The notes under the pieces are model-generated. The model was not told the origin of the DNA. It searched no databases and worked only from the letters and a program-made list of their open reading frames with translations. A stretch of DNA of 64,000 bases, taken from contig NZ_CP108514.1 of the NCBI RefSeq assembly GCF_035989305.1, forward strand, positions 10,024,501 through 10,088,500. Direction: 5' to 3'. Positions 27,596 to 34,895 of the stretch are shown in pieces. The position numbers were made by a program, and so were the translations under genes. Position 1 is the stretch's first letter; each line of letters begins with the position of its first letter. This DNA is from Streptomyces sp. NBC_01233. GTDB lineage: Bacteria > Actinomycetota > Actinomycetes > Streptomycetales > Streptomycetaceae.

Positions 27596-28807
27596 TCAGA
27601 TGATGCGGCACTCGCGCGCCGACTTGATGAAGGCCTCGGCGGCGAAGTCGATGTCGGCCTTGGTGTGGGCCGCGGTGATCGCGATCCGTAGCCGGGCCAG
27701 GTCGTTGGGGACGGCCGGAGTGACCACGGGCAGGCCGATGACACCGTTCTTGCGGCACACGGTGGCGTAGTCGTAGGCGGCGATGTCGGACCCGGCGACG
27801 ACCGGGACGACGGCGGTCTCACTGTCGACGGTGCTCATGCCCGCCTCGTGCAGGATGGACCGGAAGCGCGCGGACTCGCCCTGGATGAACTCCACACGCT
27901 CCGGCTCACGCTGCAGGATCCGCAGGGACTCCAGCGCCGCGGCGCTCTGGGCGGGCCCGAGCGCGGCGGAGAAGAGGAACGGGCGGGCCGCGTACTTGAG
28001 GTGGTGGATCAACTCGGCGGAGCCGGCGACCCAACCGCCCATGGAGGGGATGGCCTTGGAGAGGGTGCCGAGCTTGACGTCGACCTTCACCTCGTAGTCG
28101 AAGTGCTCCTCGATGCCCTTGCCGGTGGCGCCGATGACACCCAGCGCGTGCGCCTCGTCGACCATCAGCAGCGCGTTGTGCGCGTCGCAGACCTTGCGCA
28201 GCTCGACCAGCGGGGCGATGTCACCGTCCATCGAGTAGACGCTGTCGACGATGACCAGACGGACACCGGTGTCGGGGGCGGCGGCCAGCCGCCGCTCCAG
28301 GTGGGCGACGTCGTTGTGGCGGAAACGGGTGACGGTGGCACCGGAGAGCTTGCACCCGTCGACGATGCTCGCGTGGTCGTACTTGTCGATGAACACCGTG
28401 TCGCCCGGGCCGACGATCGCACCGACCGTGCCCACGTTCGCCGCATAGCCCGAACCGAACACCAGGGCCTGATCACGCCCCGCGAACTTGGCGACCTCGA
28501 CCTCCAGTTCCTCGTGCAGCGGCGTCGAACCCGCCAGCGCCCGCACCCCGTGGTTGCCGGTGCCGTAGCGGTCGACGGCGGCCTTCGCAGCCGAGACGAC
28601 GCGCTCGTCACCGGCCAGACCGAGGTAGCTGTAGCCCGACATCATCAGCAGGCGCCGCCCGTCCTGGTCCGCGTACGCCGAATCCCGCTCGACGGTGTAG
28701 GCGACGAAGCTGTTCTTGCGGTTGGGCTCGTACTCCAGCGACCGGACGCGGTCGCGGAAGTAGGCCAGCTTCGGCTCGAGTCGGCTCCAGGCGGCGGATG
28801 CGTTCAC
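27596..28807 (-). CDS. Alpha-oxoamine synthase (BioF/KBL-like)
   Basis: The protein is 403 residues. PLP-fold signatures are S-G-Y-S-Y-L-G-L, G-T-G-N-H-G-V-R-A-L-A-G, D-K-Y-D-H-A-S-I-V-D-G, V-D-E-A-H-A-L-G-V-I-G and the Schiff-base Lys in L-G-T-L-S-K-A-I-P. Alpha-oxoamine synthases decarboxylate an amino acid such as glycine, alanine or serine and join it to an acyl thioester, giving an aminoketone. Here the acyl partner is probably carrier-bound, made by the adjacent KASII/MaoC genes. It is the first gene of an operon running to 17490 and is preceded by a SARP-type box. Confidence 0.92.
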   Translation of the reverse strand: MNASAAWSRLEPKLAYFRDRVRSLEYEPNRKNSFVAYTVERDSAYADQDGRRLLMMSGYSYLGLAGDERVVSAAKAAVDRYGTGNHGVRALAGSTPLHEELEVEVAKFAGRDQALVFGSGYAANVGTVGAIVGPGDTVFIDKYDHASIVDGCKLSGATVTRFRHNDVAHLERRLAAAPDTGVRLVIVDSVYSMDGDIAPLVELRKVCDAHNALLMVDEAHALGVIGATGKGIEEHFDYEVKVDVKLGTLSKAIPSMGGWVAGSAELIHHLKYAARPFLFSAALGPAQSAAALESLRILQREPERVEFIQGESARFRSILHEAGMSTVDSETAVVPVVAGSDIAAYDYATVCRKNGVIGLPVVTPAVPNDLARLRIAITAAHTKADIDFAAEAFIKSARECRII

Positions 28808-28895
28808 GTGCTTCTCCTCGTCGCGATCGTCCGGCTGACCCGGAACTCCATCGGCGCTCTGCCGTTGTTCCGGCGGGGCTCTAGTGGAATTCCAT

Positions 28896-28925
28896 TAAGA
28901 CTCGGGGGGCGCAATAGCGGCGCAA
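28896..28925 (-). promoter_or_regulatory. SARP box and -10 for the alpha-oxoamine operon
   Basis: Read on the minus strand, TTGCG starts at 28925 and again at 28914, an 11-bp period. The second heptamer is followed by exactly eight bases and then CTTAAT at the -10 position. A short palindrome TGGAATTCCA lies just downstream at 28885-28894. The geometry equals that of known SARP-activated promoters. Confidence 0.72.
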
Positions 28926-29012
28926 GAGGAAGGCCATAGCCGTACTCGAAAAGCGAACGACAATGCCCGGACCTCGGCTTTCATTCGCGAAGGAATGTTT
29001 TACCGACCGCTG

Positions 29013-29043
29013 TTGACATGCGGAGACGACCCGCCGGTATCCT
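29013..29043 (+). promoter_or_regulatory. Sigma-70-like promoter of the SARP gene
   Basis: TTGACA at 29013-29018 and TATCCT at 29038-29043 are 19 bases apart, about 60 bases before the SARP GTG at 29102. The spacing is slightly long, which would make the promoter weak or activator-dependent. A GGAGAG ribosome site lies eight bases before the start. Confidence 0.55.
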
Positions 29044-29101
29044 CTGAATCGCACGAGCTAGGGGGACACGGCCGGAAGCCGACCGTTTCGGAGAGTGCAT
29101 A

Positions 29102-30019
29102 GTGCTGATCAGACTCATAGGTCTTGTCACGATCGAGCCGGACGGAGCAGCGCCGCAACACCTGTCGAGCGCCCAGGCGCAGGTGGCCTTCGCCCGCCTG
29201 CTCCTCGAGCGGACCGGCGGTACCGACCGTGACCAACTGGCCGAGACCATATGGCCCGAAGGACTGCCCGACACCTGGGCCTCCGCGCTGCGCAGCCTCG
29301 TGAGCCGCGTACGCACCTTCGTCACCACACCACAGGACCAGCCGGGAGTGACCCCGCTGGTCGCCCAGGGCGGCCGCTACCTCCTGCGGCTGCCGCAGGA
29401 CGCGGCCGTGGACGTGGAGTGCGCGGAAACCGCCGTCACCGAGGCCGCGGAAGCGTACGCGGAGGGCGCCTACGCCGTGGCGCAGCAGCTCGCGGCCGGC
29501 GCCGTGTCCAACCTGCGCGGATCCTTCCTGCCCTCGCACGAGGGCGAGTGGGTCAACGCGATGCGCGAACAGCTCGAAGAGCTGCGCCTGAAGGCACTGG
29601 AGACCGCGAGCCTGTCCTCCTCCGCCCTCGGCGACGAGCACCACGCCCTGCGCTACGCGGAGGAGGCGGTCCGCCGGGCCCCCTTCCGGGAAAGCGCCTA
29701 CCGCTGCCGGATGGCGGCCCACACCCGGGCCGGCAACCGGGCCGAGGCACTACGCAGCTACCAGCAGCTGCGCGAGGTACTGGCGGAAGAGCTGGGGATC
29801 GACCCGGCACCGGAGACGGAGGCGGCCTACCTGGAACTGCTGCGCACACCGGAACCCCGGTCGTTCGCTCCGCGCTCCGCGGCCCGCCTGGACCCGCTGC
29901 TGATGGGCGTCTTCGAGATCGACCACCGCGCCTCGGCCCCCCGCCCGTGCTCCCTGGTCGACCACGGCTGCGTCACCCACCCCGTCACCCGCCCCGTCAC
30001 CTCGTTCCCCGCCGCCTGA
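29102..30019 (+). CDS. SARP-family pathway activator
   Basis: The protein is 305 residues from the GTG at 29102. The N-terminal third is a winged-helix OmpR-like DNA-binding domain (L-S-S-A-Q-A-Q-V-A-F-A-R-L-L, then L-P-D-T-W-A-S-A-L-R-S-L-V-S-R-V-R). The middle is the bacterial transcriptional activation domain with the repeat helices A-L-R-Y-A-E-E-A-V-R-R-A-P-F-R-E and A-L-R-S-Y-Q-Q-L-R-E-V-L-A-E-E-L-G. It lies at the centre of the block whose four operons share TTGCG boxes, so it is the likely activator of that block. It diverges from the alpha-oxoamine operon and converges with the fabG-like operon. Confidence 0.92.
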   Translation: MLIRLIGLVTIEPDGAAPQHLSSAQAQVAFARLLLERTGGTDRDQLAETIWPEGLPDTWASALRSLVSRVRTFVTTPQDQPGVTPLVAQGGRYLLRLPQDAAVDVECAETAVTEAAEAYAEGAYAVAQQLAAGAVSNLRGSFLPSHEGEWVNAMREQLEELRLKALETASLSSSALGDEHHALRYAEEAVRRAPFRESAYRCRMAAHTRAGNRAEALRSYQQLREVLAEELGIDPAPETEAAYLELLRTPEPRSFAPRSAARLDPLLMGVFEIDHRASAPRPCSLVDHGCVTHPVTRPVTSFPAA

Positions 30020-30030
30020 CCCCGCACACG

Positions 30031-30065
30031 CCGAAGGCCGCCGCGAACCCCGCGGCGGCCTTCGG
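30031..30065. terminator. Perfect 15-bp stem-loop after SARP gene
   Basis: The arms 30031-30045 and 30051-30065 pair without mismatch around a five-base loop, 11 bases after the SARP stop. Confidence 0.88.
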
Positions 30066-30146
30066 GCACCTCCGGCCCCTGGCCGGCCCCCCATCCTCCT
30101 CCCCCCGCGCCCGGTCCAGGCGGCCGCCCCCGGGGGCACGACGAGC

Positions 30147-30182
30147 GGCCCCGGCCTCCCCTGGGGGTGGGAGGCCGGGGCC
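30147..30182. terminator. 14-bp stem-loop after the fabG-like gene
   Basis: The arms 30147-30160 and 30169-30182 pair perfectly. The hairpin lies 22 bases beyond the ketoreductase stop on the minus strand and forms a back-to-back pair with the terminator at 30031-30065. Confidence 0.85.
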
Positions 30183-30204
30183 GGGGGAGGGGAAAGGCCG
30201 GGGG

Positions 30205-30957
30205 TCAGGTGATGGACACGCCACTGTCGATGCTGATGACCTGGCCCGTCATGCAGTCCTGCTCGAGGAAGAGACGGGCGCTGCGCGCGACCTCCTCGAC
30301 CGTGACGAAACGGGGGATGGGGGCCTTGCCCTCCATGCCCTCGACGACCCGGTCCGGGAGGGTGTTCGTCATACCCGTGATCATGAACCCGGGGGACAGC
30401 GCGTTCACCGTCACCCCCCGCCGGCCGCACTCGGACGCGAGCGTACGGGTGAAGCCGATCAGACCCGCCTTGGACGCCGAGTACGCCGTCTGGCCGGCCG
30501 TCGCGATGATGCCCGACGGGGACACGACGTTGATCACCCGGCCCCACCGCCGGCGCAGCATGTGCGGCACCGACACCCGGGCGGTGTGGAACGACCCGAT
30601 CAGATTGGTCTGGATGACCTGCGCCCAGTCCGCCGGGTTCTGCATCGCCATCAGGCTGTCCTTGCGGATCGCCCCGTTGTTGACGAGGACGTCCACCGGG
30701 CCGAGCTCGGCGGATATCGCCTCGTGGAGGGCCTGGGTGGCCTCCCACGAACCGACGTCCCCGGTGACCAGCACCGACGGGTTCACCAGCTTCTCCCGGA
30801 CGGCCTCGGCAGCCTCGCGGGCACTGTTGTAGTGGACCGCGACCCGGCAGCCCAGCGCATCGAGTTCGAGCGCCAGGGCCTGGCCCAGACCGCCCGAGGC
30901 GCCGGTCACGAGCGCGACGGGGGACTCGGGCCGCTGCCCCGCACTGTTCTTGCTCAT
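30205..30957 (-). CDS. 3-oxoacyl-ACP reductase (FabG-like SDR)
   Basis: The protein is 250 residues from the ATG at 30957, overlapping the KASIII stop by ATGA. Cofactor site V-T-G-A-S-G-G-L-G-Q, N-N-G-A after beta-4, and the catalytic Ser-Tyr-Lys in V-V-S-P-S-G-I and A-Y-S-A-S-K-A-G are all present, as is S-P-G-F after the active site. It reduces a beta-ketoacyl carrier-protein intermediate with NADPH. With the KASIII and carrier genes of this operon, and the KASII and MaoC genes across the SARP gene, it completes all fatty-acid-like steps except the enoyl reductase, for which no gene is seen. Confidence 0.92.
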   Translation of the reverse strand: MSKNSAGQRPESPVALVTGASGGLGQALALELDALGCRVAVHYNSAREAAEAVREKLVNPSVLVTGDVGSWEATQALHEAISAELGPVDVLVNNGAIRKDSLMAMQNPADWAQVIQTNLIGSFHTARVSVPHMLRRRWGRVINVVSPSGIIATAGQTAYSASKAGLIGFTRTLASECGRRGVTVNALSPGFMITGMTNTLPDRVVEGMEGKAPIPRFVTVEEVARSARLFLEQDCMTGQVISIDSGVSIT

Positions 30958-31940
30958 GCCGCGACACCGCCCCATTCCATCAGGATCGAACCCCAGGTCA
31001 TACCGGCTCCGAAGCCCGCCAGCAGGACCTTGTCACCGGCCTTGATACGGCCCTCCTCCAGGGCCTCGGTCAGCGCGATCGGGATCGACGCCGAAGCCGT
31101 GTTGCCGTACTTCTGGAGGTTGGTGATCAGAGCCTCCTGCCGCAGGCCGGTGTGCGACAGGATCGAGTTGATGATCCGGATGTTGGCCTGGTGCGGAACA
31201 ACATGGTCCACATCGGCCGCATCCACTTTGGCGCTCTCCAGCGTCTCGCGCACCGTACGGACGGTGTAACGGACGGCGTTGAGGTAGATCTCGTTGCCGT
31301 TGATCTGCGCGTAGTGCAGGCCCGCGTCCAGCGTCTCCTGGGTGGTCGGCATCCGGCTGCCGCCGGCGAGCACCTTGAGCGAGCCGGTGCAGGCACCGTC
31401 GGCGCCCAGGTTCCACGCCTTGACCCGGTTCTCAGCGCCCGGCTGCAGGACGACCGCACCCGCACCGTCGCCGACGAGGATGGACAGGTCACGATCGGCC
31501 GGATTGGCCGTCAGGGTGTGGGTGTCGGAGCCGATCAGCAGGATCGGCCGGGGATCGATGGCGATCAGCGCCATCGCCGACACCAACCCGTAGACGAACC
31601 CCGCGCACTCGGAGTTGACGTCGTGCGCGCTCCCCGAGATGCCCAGTTCGTGGTGGACGAACGCGGACGTCGCCGGGGACGGCTGCTCGGGCGTGGCGGT
31701 CGCGACGATGAGGTGGGCGATGTCGGCGCCGGTCAGCCCGGCCTTCTCCAGCGCACGCCGGCCGGCCTCGACCGCCAGGGAGGCGGTGGTCTGCCCCGGG
31801 TCGACCGCCCGCCGCTCGCGGATCCCGCAGCGGCTGACCACCCAGTGCTCGTCGACGCCGAAACGCGCCGCGAGTTCAGCGCTGGTGACGATGCGTTCGG
31901 GTACGGACATGCCCCACCCGGTGATGTCGAAGCCGGTCAC
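30954..31940 (-). CDS. Beta-ketoacyl-ACP synthase III (FabH-like)
   Basis: The protein is 328 residues from a GTG at 31940. The KASIII triad is intact: Cys in V-N-S-E-C-A-G-F-V-Y-G-L, His in V-V-P-H-Q-A-N-I-R-I and Asn in Y-G-N-T-A-S-A-S-I-P. It starts a chain by condensing an acyl-CoA with malonyl-ACP. The presence of a private KASIII plus a private carrier indicates that the cluster makes its own starter chain, as RedP/RedQ do in prodiginine pathways. The starter acyl-CoA cannot be read from the sequence. Confidence 0.94.
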   Translation of the reverse strand: MTGFDITGWGMSVPERIVTSAELAARFGVDEHWVVSRCGIRERRAVDPGQTTASLAVEAGRRALEKAGLTGADIAHLIVATATPEQPSPATSAFVHHELGISGSAHDVNSECAGFVYGLVSAMALIAIDPRPILLIGSDTHTLTANPADRDLSILVGDGAGAVVLQPGAENRVKAWNLGADGACTGSLKVLAGGSRMPTTQETLDAGLHYAQINGNEIYLNAVRYTVRTVRETLESAKVDAADVDHVVPHQANIRIINSILSHTGLRQEALITNLQKYGNTASASIPIALTEALEEGRIKAGDKVLLAGFGAGMTWGSILMEWGGVAA

Positions 31941-31955
31941 GTCACCCCCCCCCCG

Positions 31956-32210
31956 CTACGCCTGAGCCGGGACGAGGTCGACGATCTTCGCGTAGACGTC
32001 ACGCAGCGTGGTGGTGTCGTCGAGGTCCGCGAAGAGGGACTCGTCGGCCGGGATGTGCGGGTACTGGTTCTGGAATCCGTACAGCCACTCCATCAGGTCC
32101 AGCGAGTCGACGTCCGCAATGTGCTGGAGCGGGGTGTCGGGGCTGACCTCCGCGGCACCCGAGACGGCCTCGAGCTGGCTCGCCAGTTCTTCGATGGTGG
32201 GCAGCGACAT
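31956..32210 (-). CDS. Acyl carrier protein
   Basis: The protein is 84 residues from the ATG at 32210. The phosphopantetheine attachment serine lies in I-A-D-V-D-S-L-D-L-M-E-W at about residue 37. It is the first gene of the carrier/KASIII/FabG operon and the partner expected for those enzymes, distinct from the carrier at 23589-23846 that is coupled to the AMP-ligase. The upstream divergent region carries a SARP box for each direction. Confidence 0.92.
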   Translation of the reverse strand: MSLPTIEELASQLEAVSGAAEVSPDTPLQHIADVDSLDLMEWLYGFQNQYPHIPADESLFADLDDTTTLRDVYAKIVDLVPAQA

Positions 32211-32270
32211 GGGGTCGGTCCTCTCTCGGCAATGCAACTCGGCAGTGCGTGTCTGGTTTTCGAGAGTGAT

Positions 32271-32300
32271 AAAAGCTCCGCCCCCGCAAGGAAGGCGCAA
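32271..32300 (-). promoter_or_regulatory. SARP box and -10 for the carrier/KASIII operon
   Basis: On the minus strand TTGCG starts at 32300 and at 32289, with an 11-bp period. The second heptamer TTGCGGG is followed by eight bases and then TTTTAT in the -10 position. This is the best-formed of the four boxes. Confidence 0.78.
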
Positions 32301-32330
32301 CACCGCCCCGGATCCTGATTCCCGGCCTTC

Positions 32331-32362
32331 TTGCGCACACCTTGCGGGGCATCGGGTTTTCT
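32331..32362 (+). promoter_or_regulatory. SARP box and -10 for the methyltransferase operon
   Basis: TTGCG starts at 32331 and 32342. The heptamer TTGCGGG is followed by eight bases and TTTTCT at 32357-32362. Together with the minus-strand box at 32271-32300 it makes a back-to-back, divergent SARP-controlled promoter pair. Confidence 0.76.
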
Positions 32363-32415
32363 CGGTCGCGAATTCGGAAACACGGCCCGCCGGACACGCA
32401 GGAAAGAGGATCAGG

Positions 32416-33312
32416 ATGACAACGGTCGCCCCCAAGTCGGTGGACCCCGAGGTCGATGCGATCAGGCACCACTACGAGGTCAGCAACGATTTCTACCGGC
32501 TCCTGCTGGGCCCCACGATGATGTATTCGGGCGGCTACTGGGAGGACGGCGAGGACCTGGTCGCCACCCTGGACGAGGCGCAGGAGCGCAAGCTCGACAC
32601 GTTCGCCCAGCTCGCGAACGTGGCGGCCGGCGGCGCCAAGCGCGTCCTGGACATCGGCTGCGGCTGGGGCACCATGCTCAACCGCCTCACCACCGTGCAC
32701 GGCGCCGAGCAGGCCGTCGGCCTGACCCTGTCCCGCACCCAGGAAGCCTTCATCGACGGCCTGAACAACCCGCGGATCACCACGCTGGTCCAGAGCTGGG
32801 CGGACTACAAGGTCGCCGACGACAGCGAGAAGTACGACGCCGCGTTCTGCATCAACGCCCTGGAGCACTTCGTCTCCTCCAACCTGCCGCCGAAGGAGCG
32901 CACCAAGCGCTACCGGTACTTCTTCCAGCAGGTCGCGAACGCCCTCAACCCGGGCGCGAAGTTCGTGCTGCACACCATGACCGCCGAGGCGCTGCCGATG
33001 AACCGCGCCCTCCTCGACGACCTGAAGTTCCTCCAGCGCTCCGAGTTCGAGGGCTGCCACATCCCCCACCTGAGCGAGCTGTCCGCCGCCGCCGAGGGCC
33101 TCTTCGAGATCGACGAGATCGTCAACGAGCGCGAGTCCTTCGCGATGGCCTGCCGCGCCTGGCTGGTCCTGCTGGCCGAACGCCGGGACGAGGCCGTGGC
33201 CATGGAGGGCGAAGAGGTCGTCTCGCGCTTCGAGCGCTACCTCGACATCTTCGCGTACACGCTCGAGGACAAGTTCTTCAACAACTTCCGCGTCACCATC
33301 ACGCGCCGCTGA
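32416..33312 (+). CDS. CFA-synthase-type SAM methyltransferase
   Basis: The protein is 298 residues from the ATG at 32416 (AAAGAGGA upstream). It opens with the cyclopropane-fatty-acid-synthase hallmark H-Y-E-V-S-N-D-F-Y-R-L-L-L-G-P-T-M and Y-S-G-G-Y-W, and has the SAM motif V-L-D-I-G-C-G-W-G-T. The length is like mycobacterial cyclopropane synthases (about 290) rather than E. coli Cfa (about 380). It could cyclopropanate or C-methylate an unsaturated or activated carbon, or methylate N or O, as family members in natural-product clusters do. It starts the six-gene plus-strand operon 32416-38523. The cluster's SAM-recycling genes would support it. Confidence 0.88.
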   Translation: MTTVAPKSVDPEVDAIRHHYEVSNDFYRLLLGPTMMYSGGYWEDGEDLVATLDEAQERKLDTFAQLANVAAGGAKRVLDIGCGWGTMLNRLTTVHGAEQAVGLTLSRTQEAFIDGLNNPRITTLVQSWADYKVADDSEKYDAAFCINALEHFVSSNLPPKERTKRYRYFFQQVANALNPGAKFVLHTMTAEALPMNRALLDDLKFLQRSEFEGCHIPHLSELSAAAEGLFEIDEIVNERESFAMACRAWLVLLAERRDEAVAMEGEEVVSRFERYLDIFAYTLEDKFFNNFRVTITRR

Positions 33313-33322
33313 GGAGGCCGAC

Positions 33323-34885
33323 GTGACGAGCATTCTTGAGCCGGCCAAGGACGGCGGAGCACGTACAGGCACCGAGACGCATCCCGGTGGCGGCGGACCG
33401 ACCCGGCACCTGCGGGTCGCGGTCATCGGCACCGGCTTCTCGGGCCTGGGCACCGCCATCCGACTGCTGCAGTCGGGCATCGACGACTTCCTGGTGTTCG
33501 AGCGGGCCGACGAGGTCGGCGGCACCTGGCGCGACAACAGCTATCCGGGTTGTGCGTGCGACGTCATGTCCCACCTCTACTCGTTCTCCTTCGCCCGCAA
33601 CCCGAACTGGAAGTCGACGTTCGCCTCACGCGACGAGCTGTACGCCTACCTGCGCGACACGGCCGACCGCTTCGGCGTACGCCCCCACATCCGGTTCGGG
33701 CACGAACTGGAGGCCGCCCGCTGGGACGAGGACGAGCGGCACTGGAAGATCGAGACCTCGCAGGGCCACTACACCGCCCAGTTCCTGGTCACCGGCACCG
33801 GCTACCTCAGCGAGGCGGCCGTACCCGACATCAAGGGGCTGGCGGACTTCGAGGGCAAGATCTTCCACTCCTCGAACTGGGACCACGACCACGACCTGGC
33901 CGGCCGCCGCGTCGCCGTCATCGGCACCGGCGCCTCCGCCATCCAGTTCGTCCCCAAGATCCAGCCCGAGGTCGGGCAGCTGGACCTGTACCAGCGCACG
34001 CCCCCGTGGATCGGCCCCAAGCCCGACAAGGCCAACAGCGAGCTGCACACCAAGATGCTCCGCTCACTGCCCGGCTACCAGCAGTTCCGGCGGGGCTTCA
34101 ACATGTGGGGCCGGGAGATCCTGGCCTTCTTCTGGAAGCGCCCCAAGCTCGCCGAGAAGGTCCAGAAGATGGCGAGCGACCACCTGGCCAAGTCGGTCCC
34201 CGACCAGGCACTGCGCGCCAAGCTGACACCCGACTACCTGGTGGCGTGCAAGCGCCTGCTGTTCTCCAACACCTGGTACCCGGCGATCCAGCAGCCCAAC
34301 GTGGACATCGTCACCGACGGCATCGCCGAGGTCCGCCCCAAGTCGATCGTCGGCAGCGACGGCGTCGAGCGCGAGGTCGACACCATCATCCTGGGCACCG
34401 GCTTCCAGGCCACCGACCGCCCCGTCGCCCGCCGGATCTGGGGCAGGGGCGGCCTCCAGCTGCGCCAGGCCTGGCAGGACGGCATGGCCGCCCACCGGGG
34501 CACCACCATCGCCGGCTTCCCGAACCTCTTCATGCTGCTGGGCCCGAACACGGCACTGGGGCACTCCTCGCAGACCGTGATGATCGAGGCGCAGGTCCAG
34601 TACGTCGTCGACTCGCTGAAGCAGGTGGAAAAGCGCGGCCTGGCCAGCATCGAGGTCCGCCAGGAGGCGCAGGACGCCTACAACCGCACACTCGACCAGC
34701 ACCTCGAGGGCACCGTCTGGATGTCGGGCGGCTGCAAGAGCTGGTACCTCGACGCGAACGGCCGCAACACATCGATCTTCCCGACCTACACCTGGCGCTT
34801 CCGTCGCGGGACCAAGCGCCTCGACCTGAGCGAGTACCAGCTCGCTTCCCGGGTGCGCAGCACCAAGCCGGTACCTCACCAGTAG
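33323..34885 (+). CDS. Type I Baeyer-Villiger-like flavin monooxygenase
   Basis: The protein is 520 residues from a GTG at 33323. Two Rossmann motifs are visible, G-T-G-F-S-G-L-G-T (FAD) and G-T-G-A-S-A-I-Q (NADPH), and between them lies F-E-G-K-I-F-H-S-S-N-W-D, matching the BVMO fingerprint F-x-G-x-x-x-H-x-x-x-W-(P/D). A D-E-V-G-G-T-W-R segment follows the first site. Such enzymes insert oxygen next to a ketone or oxidise N or S, using NADPH and O2. An aminoketone made by the alpha-oxoamine synthase would contain a suitable carbonyl, but this link is inference. It starts 10 bases after the methyltransferase stop. Confidence 0.92.
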   Translation: MTSILEPAKDGGARTGTETHPGGGGPTRHLRVAVIGTGFSGLGTAIRLLQSGIDDFLVFERADEVGGTWRDNSYPGCACDVMSHLYSFSFARNPNWKSTFASRDELYAYLRDTADRFGVRPHIRFGHELEAARWDEDERHWKIETSQGHYTAQFLVTGTGYLSEAAVPDIKGLADFEGKIFHSSNWDHDHDLAGRRVAVIGTGASAIQFVPKIQPEVGQLDLYQRTPPWIGPKPDKANSELHTKMLRSLPGYQQFRRGFNMWGREILAFFWKRPKLAEKVQKMASDHLAKSVPDQALRAKLTPDYLVACKRLLFSNTWYPAIQQPNVDIVTDGIAEVRPKSIVGSDGVEREVDTIILGTGFQATDRPVARRIWGRGGLQLRQAWQDGMAAHRGTTIAGFPNLFMLLGPNTALGHSSQTVMIEAQVQYVVDSLKQVEKRGLASIEVRQEAQDAYNRTLDQHLEGTVWMSGGCKSWYLDANGRNTSIFPTYTWRFRRGTKRLDLSEYQLASRVRSTKPVPHQ

Positions 34886-34895
34886 GAGACGCACG

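Noticed and set aside
17490..30957. trpE, trpB or an enoyl reductase in the clusters
   Set aside because: I looked for their motifs on both strands and found none, so the pathway gaps are reported as gaps.
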